From Intrasporangiaceae bacterium (lineage in GTDB: Bacteria; Actinomycetota; Actinomycetes; Actinomycetales; Dermatophilaceae), in NCBI GenBank assembly GCA_021324575.1, contig JAJPIW010000035.1:1-64000 (forward strand): a stretch of 64,000 bases of DNA. The letters are read 5' to 3'. The translations under genes were made by a program, and so were the position numbers. Of the stretch, positions 45,883 through 54,368 are shown one piece after another. The notes beneath the pieces were generated by a model, which did not search any database, was not told the origin of the DNA, and was given only the letters and a program-made list of their open reading frames with translations. Positions within the stretch are counted from its first letter, which is position 1, and every line of letters begins with the position of its first letter.

Positions 45883-48027
45883 GTGAGTCCCTTGAGTACC
45901 AGCGCATTCGACCTGTCCGACCGACTCGCCGCCAAGGCCGAACCGGCTCTCGTGGCCGACGACGAGCGACACTTCGCAGCGATCGCCGAGAGCCTCGAGC
46001 AGTCGATCGCCGACCTGTCCGACCGCCTGGCCGCCGTGCGCAAGGCCCCCGGCGGTGCCGGCCAGGCGGCGATGGAGCGCGACCTGGAGGTCCACCGGCT
46101 CACCGCACGCCTGCGGGCCCTTCGCCGCTTCGGCCTCGACCTGTGCCTCGGGCACCTGGTCAGCGCGGATGATCCGGAACCCATCTACATCGGCCGACTC
46201 GGCCTCACCGACCGCACCGGTCGACGGCTGCTGCTCGACTGGCGCTCCCCCGCCGCCGAGCCCTTCTTCGGCGCGACACACGCCAACCCGATGGGCCTGG
46301 CCAGCCGCCGCCGCTACCGATGGACAGGTGGTCGGATCACCGACTACTGGGACGAGGTGTTCACGCCGGAGGGGTTCGCGGGGCACGCCGCCGCGCTCGA
46401 TGACCAGTCCGCCTTCATCGCCAGTCTCGGCGAGAACCGGTCGGCCCGGATGCGGGACGTGCTCGGCACCATCGCGGCCGACCAGGACGCCGTCATCCGC
46501 GCCGGGTCACGCAGCGCGCTCGTCGTCGACGGAGGACCGGGCACCGGCAAGACGGTCGTCGCACTGCACCGCACGGCATACCTCCTCTACTCCGACCCAC
46601 GCCTGGGACACCGACGTGGCGGAGTCCTGTTCGTGGGCCCGCACCAGCCGTACCTGGCGTACGTCTCCGACGTCCTGCCCAGTCTGGGTGAGGAGGGCGT
46701 CCAGACCTGCACGGTGCGGGACCTCGTTGCCGAAGGCGTCACGGCGTCGGTCGAGACCGACCCGCACGTCGCGCGTCTCAAGTCCTCCTCGGAGCTCGTC
46801 GGGGCCATCGAGAAGGCCGTCGCGTTCTACGAGGAGCCACCGACCGCGGGGATGGAGGTGGAGACGCCCTGGTCCGATATCTGGCTGAGCACCCAGGACT
46901 GGGCCGAGGCGTTCACCGCGCCGGAACCGGGGACTCCGCACAACGAGGCTCGTGAGCAGGTCCTGGATGAGCTGCTCACCATCCTGGCCGCCAAGGTCGA
47001 GGACGACGTGCCGACCGAGCAGGTGTGTCACTCGCTGCGAGGGAACCGGGAGCTGCTCTCGGCGCTGCACCGGGCCTGGCCGATGATCGAGCCGACCGAC
47101 CTCGTCGGGGATCTCTGGACGGTACCGGCATACCTGCGGATGTGCGCCCCCTGGCTGGAGCCAGAGGAGGTGAAAGCGTTGCGGCGCAAGGATGCCCAGG
47201 CCTGGACGGTCTCCGACCTGCCGTTTCTCGACGCGGCCAGGCATCGGCTCGGCGACCCGCAGGCCCCCCTCCGTCAGCGCCGCGAGGACGCCTTCCAGGC
47301 GGTCGAGCGCGAGCAGCTGGCCGCGGTGATCGACGACCTGATCGCGGCCGATGACGACGGCGAGGGACTGGTGACGATGCTGCGTCACCCGGACATCAGG
47401 GAGAACCTCGTCGACGAGTCCACCGCGACCCGCACGCAGACTGACCTGCTCGCCGGGCCGTTCGCGCACGTCGTCGTCGACGAGGCCCAGGAGCTGACCG
47501 ACGCGGAGTGGCAGATGCTGCTCCTGCGCTGCCCGTCCCGGAGCCTCACCATCGTCGGGGACCGGGCCCAGGCCAGGCACGGGTTCACCGAGTCGTGGCA
47601 GGAGCGGCTCGAGCGGATCGGGCTGGACCGCGTCGACCTGGCGTCGCTGAGCATCAACTACCGGACGCCGGAGGAGGTGATGACCGAGGCCGAGCCGGTC
47701 ATCCGATCCGTGCTCCCGGACGCCAACGTGCCGACGTCGATCCGCAGGACACGGGTCGCGGTGGTCCACGGATCCGCGCTGGACCTGAGCACGATCCTGG
47801 ACACCTGGCTCACCACCCACGCCGAGGGGGTCGCCTGTGTCATCGGCGATCCGACGTATGCCGCGACGGCGCGTGTCCGCTCGCTCACCCCGGAGCTGGC
47901 CAAAGGGCTCGAGTTCGACCTGGTCGTCCTGGTCGACCCCGAGTCGTTCGGGACCGGCATCGAGGGTGCGGTCGACCGCTACGTCGCAATGACCCGCGCG
48001 ACCCAGCAGCTCGTCATCCTGCGGTGA
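45883..48027 (+). CDS. helR: RNA polymerase-recycling helicase-like ATPase HelR
   Basis: This 714-aa UvrD/HelD-superfamily ATPase has an N-terminal coiled arm, Walker A GGPGTGKTVVALHRTAYLLY, Walker B HVVVDEAQELTD, and motif III/IV blocks (IVGDRAQARHGF, SLSINYRTPEEV). HelR removes stalled RNA polymerase and displaces bound rifamycin, giving resistance. The upstream RAE strongly supports HelR over other HelD-like proteins. GTG 45883 has GGAG 8 nt upstream and gives the HelD-type N-terminus. Confidence 0.93.
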   Translation: MSPLSTSAFDLSDRLAAKAEPALVADDERHFAAIAESLEQSIADLSDRLAAVRKAPGGAGQAAMERDLEVHRLTARLRALRRFGLDLCLGHLVSADDPEPIYIGRLGLTDRTGRRLLLDWRSPAAEPFFGATHANPMGLASRRRYRWTGGRITDYWDEVFTPEGFAGHAAALDDQSAFIASLGENRSARMRDVLGTIAADQDAVIRAGSRSALVVDGGPGTGKTVVALHRTAYLLYSDPRLGHRRGGVLFVGPHQPYLAYVSDVLPSLGEEGVQTCTVRDLVAEGVTASVETDPHVARLKSSSELVGAIEKAVAFYEEPPTAGMEVETPWSDIWLSTQDWAEAFTAPEPGTPHNEAREQVLDELLTILAAKVEDDVPTEQVCHSLRGNRELLSALHRAWPMIEPTDLVGDLWTVPAYLRMCAPWLEPEEVKALRRKDAQAWTVSDLPFLDAARHRLGDPQAPLRQRREDAFQAVEREQLAAVIDDLIAADDDGEGLVTMLRHPDIRENLVDESTATRTQTDLLAGPFAHVVVDEAQELTDAEWQMLLLRCPSRSLTIVGDRAQARHGFTESWQERLERIGLDRVDLASLSINYRTPEEVMTEAEPVIRSVLPDANVPTSIRRTRVAVVHGSALDLSTILDTWLTTHAEGVACVIGDPTYAATARVRSLTPELAKGLEFDLVVLVDPESFGTGIEGAVDRYVAMTRATQQLVILR

Positions 48028-48039
48028 GCCGGCACCGGT

Positions 48040-50142
48040 CTATCGCCTCAGCTCCTGGTCCCACAGGATGTCGGTCACCCGGCTGACGGCCGCGGTGAGG
48101 TGTCGGCGGAACGTGCTCGACGGCAGACCGAGCGCCTCCGCCGCCTTCTCGAGGGTCGCCGCCGGTTGGACGTAGGAGCGGTAGAGCACCCTGTGGAGGC
48201 GGCGGTCGGCCTGGGCCGGGGACGTGTGCAGCTGCTCGACGGCCGCTCCCACGACCTGCTGGAGGGCCATGACCCGGTCAGGCGGGCCCGTCGTGTCGGC
48301 GAGCCGCTCGGTGACGACGCGCGCGCCGAGCAGGGGGTTGTCGCGCAGCCGGTCGGCCCGGGTGAGGTGCCGGAGCGCGAGCCGGGTGGCTGTGGCAAAG
48401 GTGTCACGGTCCAGCACCAGAAGCCCCGGGTCGGCACCCGTCGGCCGGACCTCGGGGTGGCTGCCGACCTCACGCATGGCCAGCGCGGACAGCCACTGGG
48501 TCGGGGTGACGAGGCGCCAGTCGTGACCATGGACGCCGTAGCGATGCCCGCCCACCGTGAAGTCCGCGTCCGGCATCGGTGACTGGTCGGCATACGTCGC
48601 GAAGTCTGCCCACGCCCCGGGGTCGGCGAACGGCAGTAGGGTCAAGGCGGGTCCGGGTGTGCTGAGGTAGTGCCGGCCGAGCTCGACGGCGATGAGGCTC
48701 TGTACCGGCGAGATGTCCTGGTAGGTGTCTCGCGCCATCCAGAAGCGGATGTGGGTGACCCGCTCCCCCGGCCGCAGCGGCGGGTGGTGGTGCAGCTGGC
48801 GCCGGGCACCCGCGAGCGCCGGGTCCCCGTGGTCCTGCGTCGGGTCATCAACAGCGACGGGTAGCAGGCAGAGGAGGCCGGCCACCTCCGACCCGTCCCG
48901 GATGACCTGCCAGGCGTCGGGCCGGACCGAGAGCCAGTGGCCCGCGAGGGCAGCGGACTCAGGTCCCTCGTGGCGTTCGACGATGGCGAGGATCGCCGGG
49001 GCGTCGGCCGCGGTCGCCGGACGGGTGCTGAGGCCGCCGGCCGCAGCCCCGACGTCGGCGGGGCGCAGGAACGCGCGCAGCTCGACGTGCAGGAACATCA
49101 GGTCCATGAGGACAGCGGCCTGCTCGTCGGGTCCACTCACGGCGAGCTGCTCGAGGTAGTACTGGCGAGCGGCGGCATGCAGCTCGGCGAACCGCGACGG
49201 GTCGCGCCATTCCAGGTCGGTGGCGATGGCGTCCTTGGCGAGCTCGTGGAGGTAGAGGCCCGCGCGCCCGGAGTCGACGAACGGCAGCCGCCGCAGCCAG
49301 CCGAACAGCACGGTCGCATCGTTCGCCTCGGTCGGCGGGGTCGGCTCGGTCGGCTCGGTCGCGGCGACCAGCCGGGCCAGCAGTGGCTCGGTGAGGAGGC
49401 GGACCTGCGCGCACGCCTCCAGCGCGTGACGGTGCGGTGCCGACGGCACGGCGCGCACGAACCGCTCGACGAGGGTGGCGATGACGTCGGGTGACCCGCG
49501 CGGGTCGAACGCCCCGTCCTGCGCAAGCACCTCCCCGACGAGCGCAAGGGCCAGCGGGTGCCCCCGCGTGAACTGCACGGCCCCGTCCCGTGCCTCCTTC
49601 GGGATCTGCCGCTGGGCGAGGAGGGCGTCGCTGTCCTCGTCGCTGAGGTTCGCCAACGGCATGACGTCGACCAACGAGGACCAGCCCGGGTCTGCGAGCC
49701 AGTCGGGTCCGGGGGCATTCTGGCCGGCGAGCACGACGAGAGTGTCGGCGGCCAGGCCGGGGAGCAGCTGGTCGCGGAGCATGGGGTCAAAGGGCTGCAG
49801 CAGCTCGTAGGTGTCGACCATGAGGACGCGTCGGCCCTTGGCCGCGGCAAGCGGTTCGTATGCCGCGGTGAACCCGGCCGCGAAGGCCTCGGGCGAGGGT
49901 GGCAGCTCTCGGGCGTCGACGAGTGCAACGGGTACGCCCGCCGCGGTGCACACGTCGGCGAGCTGGCGCAGCAGGGTGCTCTTGCCGACACCCGCCGGCC
50001 CGTGGACGTGGACCACCGCGACCGACAGCTCCTCGGCTGTCACCCATGCCGTGAACCGTGCGATCTCGTCGGTGCGCCCGACAAAGCCGCTGCGGCGTGC
50101 CACGGAGAGCCGGTCACCCAGTGTCGGAGCCACGTCGACCAC
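48040..50142 (-). CDS. large P-loop ATPase with C-terminal helix-turn-helix
   Basis: This 700-aa STAND/MalT-like protein has an N-terminal NTPase (Walker A HGPAGVGKSTLL, Walker B RRVLMVDTYELL). A middle domain from about residue 370 resembles an acyltransferase-like sensor (RPATAADAPAILAIVERHEG). A C-terminal HTH (ATLEKAAEALGLPSSTFRRHL) suggests DNA binding. It is probably a signal-dependent transcription regulator; the ligand is unknown. It converges on helR with only 12 bp between stops. Confidence 0.75.
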   Translation of the reverse strand: MVDVAPTLGDRLSVARRSGFVGRTDEIARFTAWVTAEELSVAVVHVHGPAGVGKSTLLRQLADVCTAAGVPVALVDARELPPSPEAFAAGFTAAYEPLAAAKGRRVLMVDTYELLQPFDPMLRDQLLPGLAADTLVVLAGQNAPGPDWLADPGWSSLVDVMPLANLSDEDSDALLAQRQIPKEARDGAVQFTRGHPLALALVGEVLAQDGAFDPRGSPDVIATLVERFVRAVPSAPHRHALEACAQVRLLTEPLLARLVAATEPTEPTPPTEANDATVLFGWLRRLPFVDSGRAGLYLHELAKDAIATDLEWRDPSRFAELHAAARQYYLEQLAVSGPDEQAAVLMDLMFLHVELRAFLRPADVGAAAGGLSTRPATAADAPAILAIVERHEGPESAALAGHWLSVRPDAWQVIRDGSEVAGLLCLLPVAVDDPTQDHGDPALAGARRQLHHHPPLRPGERVTHIRFWMARDTYQDISPVQSLIAVELGRHYLSTPGPALTLLPFADPGAWADFATYADQSPMPDADFTVGGHRYGVHGHDWRLVTPTQWLSALAMREVGSHPEVRPTGADPGLLVLDRDTFATATRLALRHLTRADRLRDNPLLGARVVTERLADTTGPPDRVMALQQVVGAAVEQLHTSPAQADRRLHRVLYRSYVQPAATLEKAAEALGLPSSTFRRHLTAAVSRVTDILWDQELRR

Positions 50143-50189
50143 TCAACACATGCTGCACGAGGGGGTGCGGTGCCGCAAGCACCGGCCGG

Positions 50190-50223
50190 CGCCGCGATGA
50201 CCGGGCACGCCCGGTCATCGCGG
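50190..50223 (-). terminator. 16-bp perfect hairpin after the secreted-protein gene
   Basis: Arms 50190-50205 and 50208-50223 are perfectly complementary with a 2-nt loop. The hairpin lies just beyond the stop of the minus-strand secreted-protein gene and 48 bp before the ATPase start, so it separates the two units. Confidence 0.8.
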
Positions 50224-50230
50224 CAGCGGC

Positions 50231-50617
50231 TCAGAGCTCGCTGTCGGTGCGCAGCCGCAGGGTGACGACCGTGTTGGTCGTGCCGGTGTTGGTGGCGCAC
50301 AGGGAGTAGTAGCCCGGGCCGGGGAAGGTGCCGTACGCGGACCGCAGCTCCACGGCATACGCGGTGGCGCGGTTGGCCGTGTTCTGGACGACCACGCCGT
50401 TGTCGAGGAGCTTGAACTTGGCGCCGGCCGCGGTGGCCGTGCCGTCGCCGCGCACCTGGTAGGAGGCGTACTGCTGGACGCAGGCGGTCTGGCCCGGGGC
50501 CAGACCGTAGGTGTTGAAGGTCGAGGCCGAGGCCGAGCCGGCGCCGGCGACGGCCAGGGTGGCGGCGGTCGCGGTGAGGGCGGCGGCGCCGGCGAGACGT
50601 GTGGTGAAAGCGGACAT
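50231..50617 (-). CDS. small secreted protein, function unknown
   Basis: This 128-aa protein has a clear Sec signal peptide (FTTRLAGAAALTATAATLAV, cleavage probably after SASA). The mature part is about 97 aa, with two cysteines (TACVQQY and SLCATN) that could pair. It is Gly/Thr-rich, beta-sheet-like, and lacks catalytic motifs. ATG 50617 has AAGGAG upstream. The actinobacterial relatives I can recall are hypothetical. Confidence 0.8.
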   Translation of the reverse strand: MSAFTTRLAGAAALTATAATLAVAGAGSASASTFNTYGLAPGQTACVQQYASYQVRGDGTATAAGAKFKLLDNGVVVQNTANRATAYAVELRSAYGTFPGPGYYSLCATNTGTTNTVVTLRLRTDSEL

Positions 50618-50866
50618 GTGATGCTCCTTGGCGTGGGGCGCCGGGTGGCGCCGGGTGGGTACTGAACGGCGGTGGTGCCGGGGTCTTGGGGATCTGCCCT
50701 TCGACGTGCACGGAACGTACGGCCGGGAAACGCTCACTTCCCAGACCGAAAGCCGCTCATTCCGCGCCCGATGTCCGCCGGTCCGCCCACCGCGACCCTC
50801 GTATCCTGCGAAGGTGGTGTCCTGCGCTCCGGGCTGCCGTCGTCGAGAGTCGTGAGGGGAGCCGCC

Positions 50867-51016
50867 GTGGAAGGGCCTGTGCTCATCACGAAGCTCTTCG
50901 TCCCGCGGCCGCGGGCGACGACCGTCGACCGCCCCCGGCTGAGCGAGAAGCTCCAGGAGGGCGCGCAGACCAAGCTGACCGTCCTGTCCGCGCCAGCGGG
51001 TTCGACTACCGTGTGA
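50867..51016 (+). pseudogene. LuxR/MalT-family regulator N-terminal remnant
   Basis: GTG 50867 opens VEGPVLITKLFVPRPRATTV, then LSEKLQEGAQTKLTVLSAPA, the invariant start of large ATP-binding LuxR (MalT-like) regulators. The frame dies at GSTTV exactly where Walker A (GFGKTT) should be. The remaining 800 or so residues are absent, so this is a deletion remnant. The divergent 50618-50866 interval shows only promoter-like sequence. Confidence 0.7.
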
Positions 51017-51082
51017 ACTCCAGGCAACGCAGTCCGGCGCGTCCGTATGCCGTGCCGGGGGGAGGTAGAGCAGGGTGCACAC

Positions 51083-52093
51083 GTGATCGGTACCTACGTC
51101 GGCTACGTCGATGGCGCCGACCGCCTGCACGACTTCCTCAGCGGCGTGATGCGCGACCAGCTCGGGATGCGGGAGGCGCACCCCGCATTCCGGGCGTTCC
51201 GGCTGACTGGCAGCAACGAGGTCTACGGCTACGAGGAGAAGTTCACCCGGACCCGCCTCATCTGCAAGTTCTACGGCAGCACGTTCGGTTGGGACCGCGA
51301 CCGGGCGATGCGCGCGGCATACCGCGAGTTCGACGGTCTGAACCGGTTGCGGGGCTTCGGGCTGGACGGCTCCCCCCACCACGTCATCCGGCCCCTGGCC
51401 GTCGACCGGGACACCAACGCGGTGCTGGCCGTCGAGTACTTCGGCGGCGAGCCGTTCAGCCACGCGATCAGTCGCGCCACCCGGGACGGGGACGCCACCC
51501 ACCTGTACTGGCGGCTCACCGCCCTGGCGTACTTCCTGGCCACCCAACACAACCGCACGGCGAACGGGCTCACCGTCGACTTCGACGTCGACGGCCGGTA
51601 CTTCGAGGGCCTGGTCCGCCGTCTGCAGGCCCGAAGCGGACTCGGGCAGTGGGACGCCGAGGAGCTGCTTTGGCTGCGCGACCTGTGGCGCGGGCGTCCA
51701 CGCATGTGGCAGGACCGCCAGGTCTGGCTGCACGGCGACGCCACTCCCGCGAACTTCCTCTTTGGCCACGGGCTAGACGTCGCGGCCATCGACCTGGAGC
51801 GAGTGACTCGCGGCGACCGGATGTTCGACGTCGGGCGGGTCGTCGGCGAGCTGCAGCACTCGTTCATGTCGGCCACCGGTGACCGGTACAGCGCCGAACC
51901 CTTCATCGGGCACTTCCTGTGGGAGTACGCCTGCCACTTCCCTGATCGTGAAGCCGCCTTCGGGTCCATCACCTCCCGAGCGCCCTTCTACATGGCGCTC
52001 AACCTGCTCCGGATCGCTCGCAACGACTACGTCGGCACCGACTACCGGCACCAGCTGGTGTCGCAGGCCAAACGACTGCTGCGTGCCAGCTAG
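51083..52093 (+). CDS. APH-family phosphotransferase
   Basis: This 336-aa protein-kinase-fold enzyme has the Brenner-type motif WLHGDATPANFLF (catalytic Asp) and the metal-binding AAIDLERVTRGDRMFDVGR. Such enzymes phosphorylate aminoglycosides, choline, sugars or other small molecules. GTG 51083 is the most likely start. The HAD phosphatase gene begins 42 bp downstream, so the two probably act on one metabolite. Confidence 0.78.
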   Translation: MIGTYVGYVDGADRLHDFLSGVMRDQLGMREAHPAFRAFRLTGSNEVYGYEEKFTRTRLICKFYGSTFGWDRDRAMRAAYREFDGLNRLRGFGLDGSPHHVIRPLAVDRDTNAVLAVEYFGGEPFSHAISRATRDGDATHLYWRLTALAYFLATQHNRTANGLTVDFDVDGRYFEGLVRRLQARSGLGQWDAEELLWLRDLWRGRPRMWQDRQVWLHGDATPANFLFGHGLDVAAIDLERVTRGDRMFDVGRVVGELQHSFMSATGDRYSAEPFIGHFLWEYACHFPDREAAFGSITSRAPFYMALNLLRIARNDYVGTDYRHQLVSQAKRLLRAS

Positions 52094-52135
52094 GTTGACC
52101 GTGGCCCCGACCGCGATACCGAGAGGCGACACACC

Positions 52136-52867
52136 GTGGAGATCCAGGCCATCGCGTTCGACGTCAACGGCACATTGGTGCAGATCCTCACCGAGGACGC
52201 CGCGGATGCCGCGTTCCGTGCCGTTGGCCATCTGCTGACCTACCAGGGAGTCGACCTGCGCCGGCACCAGGTGCGCGACCTGTACTTCCACCTGCTCAAG
52301 GAGCAGAAGCGGCACAGCCCGGAGCGGTATCCCGAGTTCGATGCGGTCGCCGTGTGGCGGTCGCTCCTGGAGGCCACCGCCACCGACTACACCCGCGCCT
52401 TGCCCGCGGAGAAGCAGGCACAGCTGCCGCTGCTCCTGGCCGAGACCTACCGCGGCGTGACCCGACGCCGGCTCAGGCTCTTCCCGCACGCCCGCACGGT
52501 CCTCGACACCCTCCACAGCCGCTTCCCGTTGTCGATCGTCACCGACGCCCAGTCCACCTATGCGCGGGGTGAGCTGCACAAGGTCGGCATCGCCGAGTAC
52601 TTCTCCCCCATCGTCGTGTCCGGCGACCACGGCTTCCGCAAGCCCGACCCGCGCCTGTTCCAGATGGCCCTGGACGGCATGGGCGTGGCCGCCGAGAACG
52701 CCCTGTACGTCGGCAGCGACATGTACCGCGACATCCACGGGGCCCGCCAGGTCAGGATGCAGACCGTGATGTTCGACTCCGACCAGGGCGTCAAGGACCA
52801 CGAGGGCACCAAGGCCGACCACACCATCACCGACCTGCGCCAGCTCCTCCCGATCCTCGGCCTGTAG
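52136..52867 (+). CDS. HAD-family hydrolase
   Basis: This 243-aa HAD-IA phosphatase has motif I AFDVNGTLV (the second Asp of the usual DxD is Asn), motif II IVTDAQ, and motifs III/IV GFRKPDPRLF and YVGSDMYRDIHGAR. The DVN replacement of DxDGT may change chemistry from standard phosphatase activity. GTG 52136 is the start. It is paired with the upstream phosphotransferase. Confidence 0.82.
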   Translation: MEIQAIAFDVNGTLVQILTEDAADAAFRAVGHLLTYQGVDLRRHQVRDLYFHLLKEQKRHSPERYPEFDAVAVWRSLLEATATDYTRALPAEKQAQLPLLLAETYRGVTRRRLRLFPHARTVLDTLHSRFPLSIVTDAQSTYARGELHKVGIAEYFSPIVVSGDHGFRKPDPRLFQMALDGMGVAAENALYVGSDMYRDIHGARQVRMQTVMFDSDQGVKDHEGTKADHTITDLRQLLPILGL

Positions 52868-52914
52868 CCCCCCGACATCAGCGACTCGGCCACTCCTGGT
52901 CGTAGAGTGCGCCC

Positions 52915-53841
52915 ATGATCGGAGGTGCGGCCACCCCAGCGCTGGCCGCGGTGGTCGCGAGCCTCCTCGGTCTCCCGGCGATGTGGGCCGACGCACCCAC
53001 TGCTGCCGTCCCGCACCACCCGATCGCGTCCTACCCGGCATACGCGGTGCCGGGGCCGGGCGCCTCCTCACGAGCGGTTCTCGGCACCAGCTGGTGTCGG
53101 TCGTTGGGTCGTCAGACAGTGGTCTATCTCGATCCCGGGCACGGCGCGAACGTGACTCCGACCCCGGCGACCTCCGGCGGGTCGAAGGGCATCTACTCCG
53201 GCGAGAACGGCAGCGGCGGCAACGAGGACGCGAACGTCTTCACCGTCGCGGTGCGCGCCAAGGCCCTGCTGGAGCAGGCCGGGTACAGCGTCACCCTGTC
53301 CCGCACGTCGAACCCGGACAAGCAGCGCCGGACGCTCTGGCAGAAGGGGAACGCCGCCGAGACGGCCAACTCCGGCCTGCCCGCCGACATCGCGGTCAGC
53401 CTGCACACCGACATGAAGGCGAACATCGGGGCCGGCCAGATCTACTACGACAACCAGGGTGGGTACCGGCAGAACAACTCGAACACAACCAGACGGGTCT
53501 TCAACGCCCCGGCGGTCGCCGCGAGGAGCAAAGCGTACGCGACGGCATTCCAGAAGGTGCGCAGCTCATTGCAGCGCGCTCCGGTCAGCACCTTCGCCGG
53601 ACACACCTTCCCGGCGTCGCGCAACCTCGGGTCGCACGGGACGATCCCCATCGTCATGCTGTCCGCGCAGGATGTGCCGTGGGTCTACAACGAGTTCGGC
53701 CGCACCACCGCTGCCGGCTTGAGCGCCCACGACCTGTCCACCTATGTGAGCTCCGTCGTCCAGGGCGTCGAGAAGTCGATCGGGCCCACGTCCGGCACGG
53801 GGAAGCTCCTCGCCGGGTGCACCGTCCGCACGGGACCGTAG
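52915..53841 (+). CDS. N-acetylmuramoyl-L-alanine amidase (Amidase_3)
   Basis: This 308-aa exported zinc amidase cleaves the lactyl-peptide bond of peptidoglycan. It has an N-terminal signal-like helix, then VVYLDPGHGANV (zinc His), GGNEDANVF (Glu), AVSLHTD (His) and WVYNEFGRTTAAG (catalytic Glu). The ATG at 52915 puts the hydrophobic segment at the N-terminus. Confidence 0.88.
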   Translation: MIGGAATPALAAVVASLLGLPAMWADAPTAAVPHHPIASYPAYAVPGPGASSRAVLGTSWCRSLGRQTVVYLDPGHGANVTPTPATSGGSKGIYSGENGSGGNEDANVFTVAVRAKALLEQAGYSVTLSRTSNPDKQRRTLWQKGNAAETANSGLPADIAVSLHTDMKANIGAGQIYYDNQGGYRQNNSNTTRRVFNAPAVAARSKAYATAFQKVRSSLQRAPVSTFAGHTFPASRNLGSHGTIPIVMLSAQDVPWVYNEFGRTTAAGLSAHDLSTYVSSVVQGVEKSIGPTSGTGKLLAGCTVRTGP

Positions 53842-53965
53842 CCGACCCGACTTCGGTGGCCGGACGTGGACCGTTCTGAGCTCGCCGGTCGCCGAGTCCC
53901 ATCACTGACGGCGTATGCCGGGTGTCCGGCGGGTCTCGAACCCCGGCGTCCCTGAGGTGGCCGGG

Positions 53966-54230
53966 TCAGAACGGTGGCTCGTCGCCCTCGGAGGGGTCGG
54001 GCTCGAGGGTGACGAGAACGTAGCGGCGAGTTCCCTGGTCGAGCCAGCGCAGGTCGCGTCCGTCGATCGGGCGTAGGGGTCGTTGGACCGTGAGGTCGTG
54101 TTCGGCGAGGAGCAAGTTGTCGTAGTGCCGTTCCAGTGGTGTCTGTCGGGCCTGCTCGGGTGGGGCGGGACGCCGATGGGGCGGTCTGTCGAGCTCGATC
54201 TGGAGCCAGAGCGCGGTTCCGCCGGTATAG
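53966..54230 (-). pseudogene. gene fragment of unknown family joined to a PucR remnant
   Basis: The minus strand here encodes about 85 residues (GGTALWLQIELDRPPHRRP..., later RPIDGRDLRWLDQGTRRYVL) with good coding character but no start of its own. It is fused out of frame to the PucR remnant at 54230-54326. I do not recognise its family. The rest of 53842-53965 holds only a GTATGCCG motif and GC-rich short repeats. Confidence 0.4.
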
Positions 54231-54326
54231 GGTCCAGGAGACCGCCCGGTCGAGACCGTCGGCGCCGGAGACGAGGTGCAGCCGCAGGTGGGACATCTCG
54301 AGAAGATCCGAGATGGTGATCGCCAT
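54230..54326 (-). pseudogene. PucR-family regulator N-terminal remnant
   Basis: ATG 54326 opens MAITISDLLEMSHLRLHLVS followed by GADGLDRAVSW, which matches the start of PucR purine-catabolism-type regulators. After about 32 residues the family sequence stops and unrelated coding begins. The rest of the regulator is missing, so it is a truncated remnant. Confidence 0.6.
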
Positions 54327-54368
54327 GACGCGAGGATAGGGCGCACGGACTCTCGACAGACGTCCTGC

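Noticed and set aside
53925-53965. tRNA T-arm-like GGGTCTCGAACCCC
   Set aside because: The flanking bases do not form an acceptor, anticodon or D-arm on either strand, so it is not a tRNA gene; it may be chance in GC-rich DNA.
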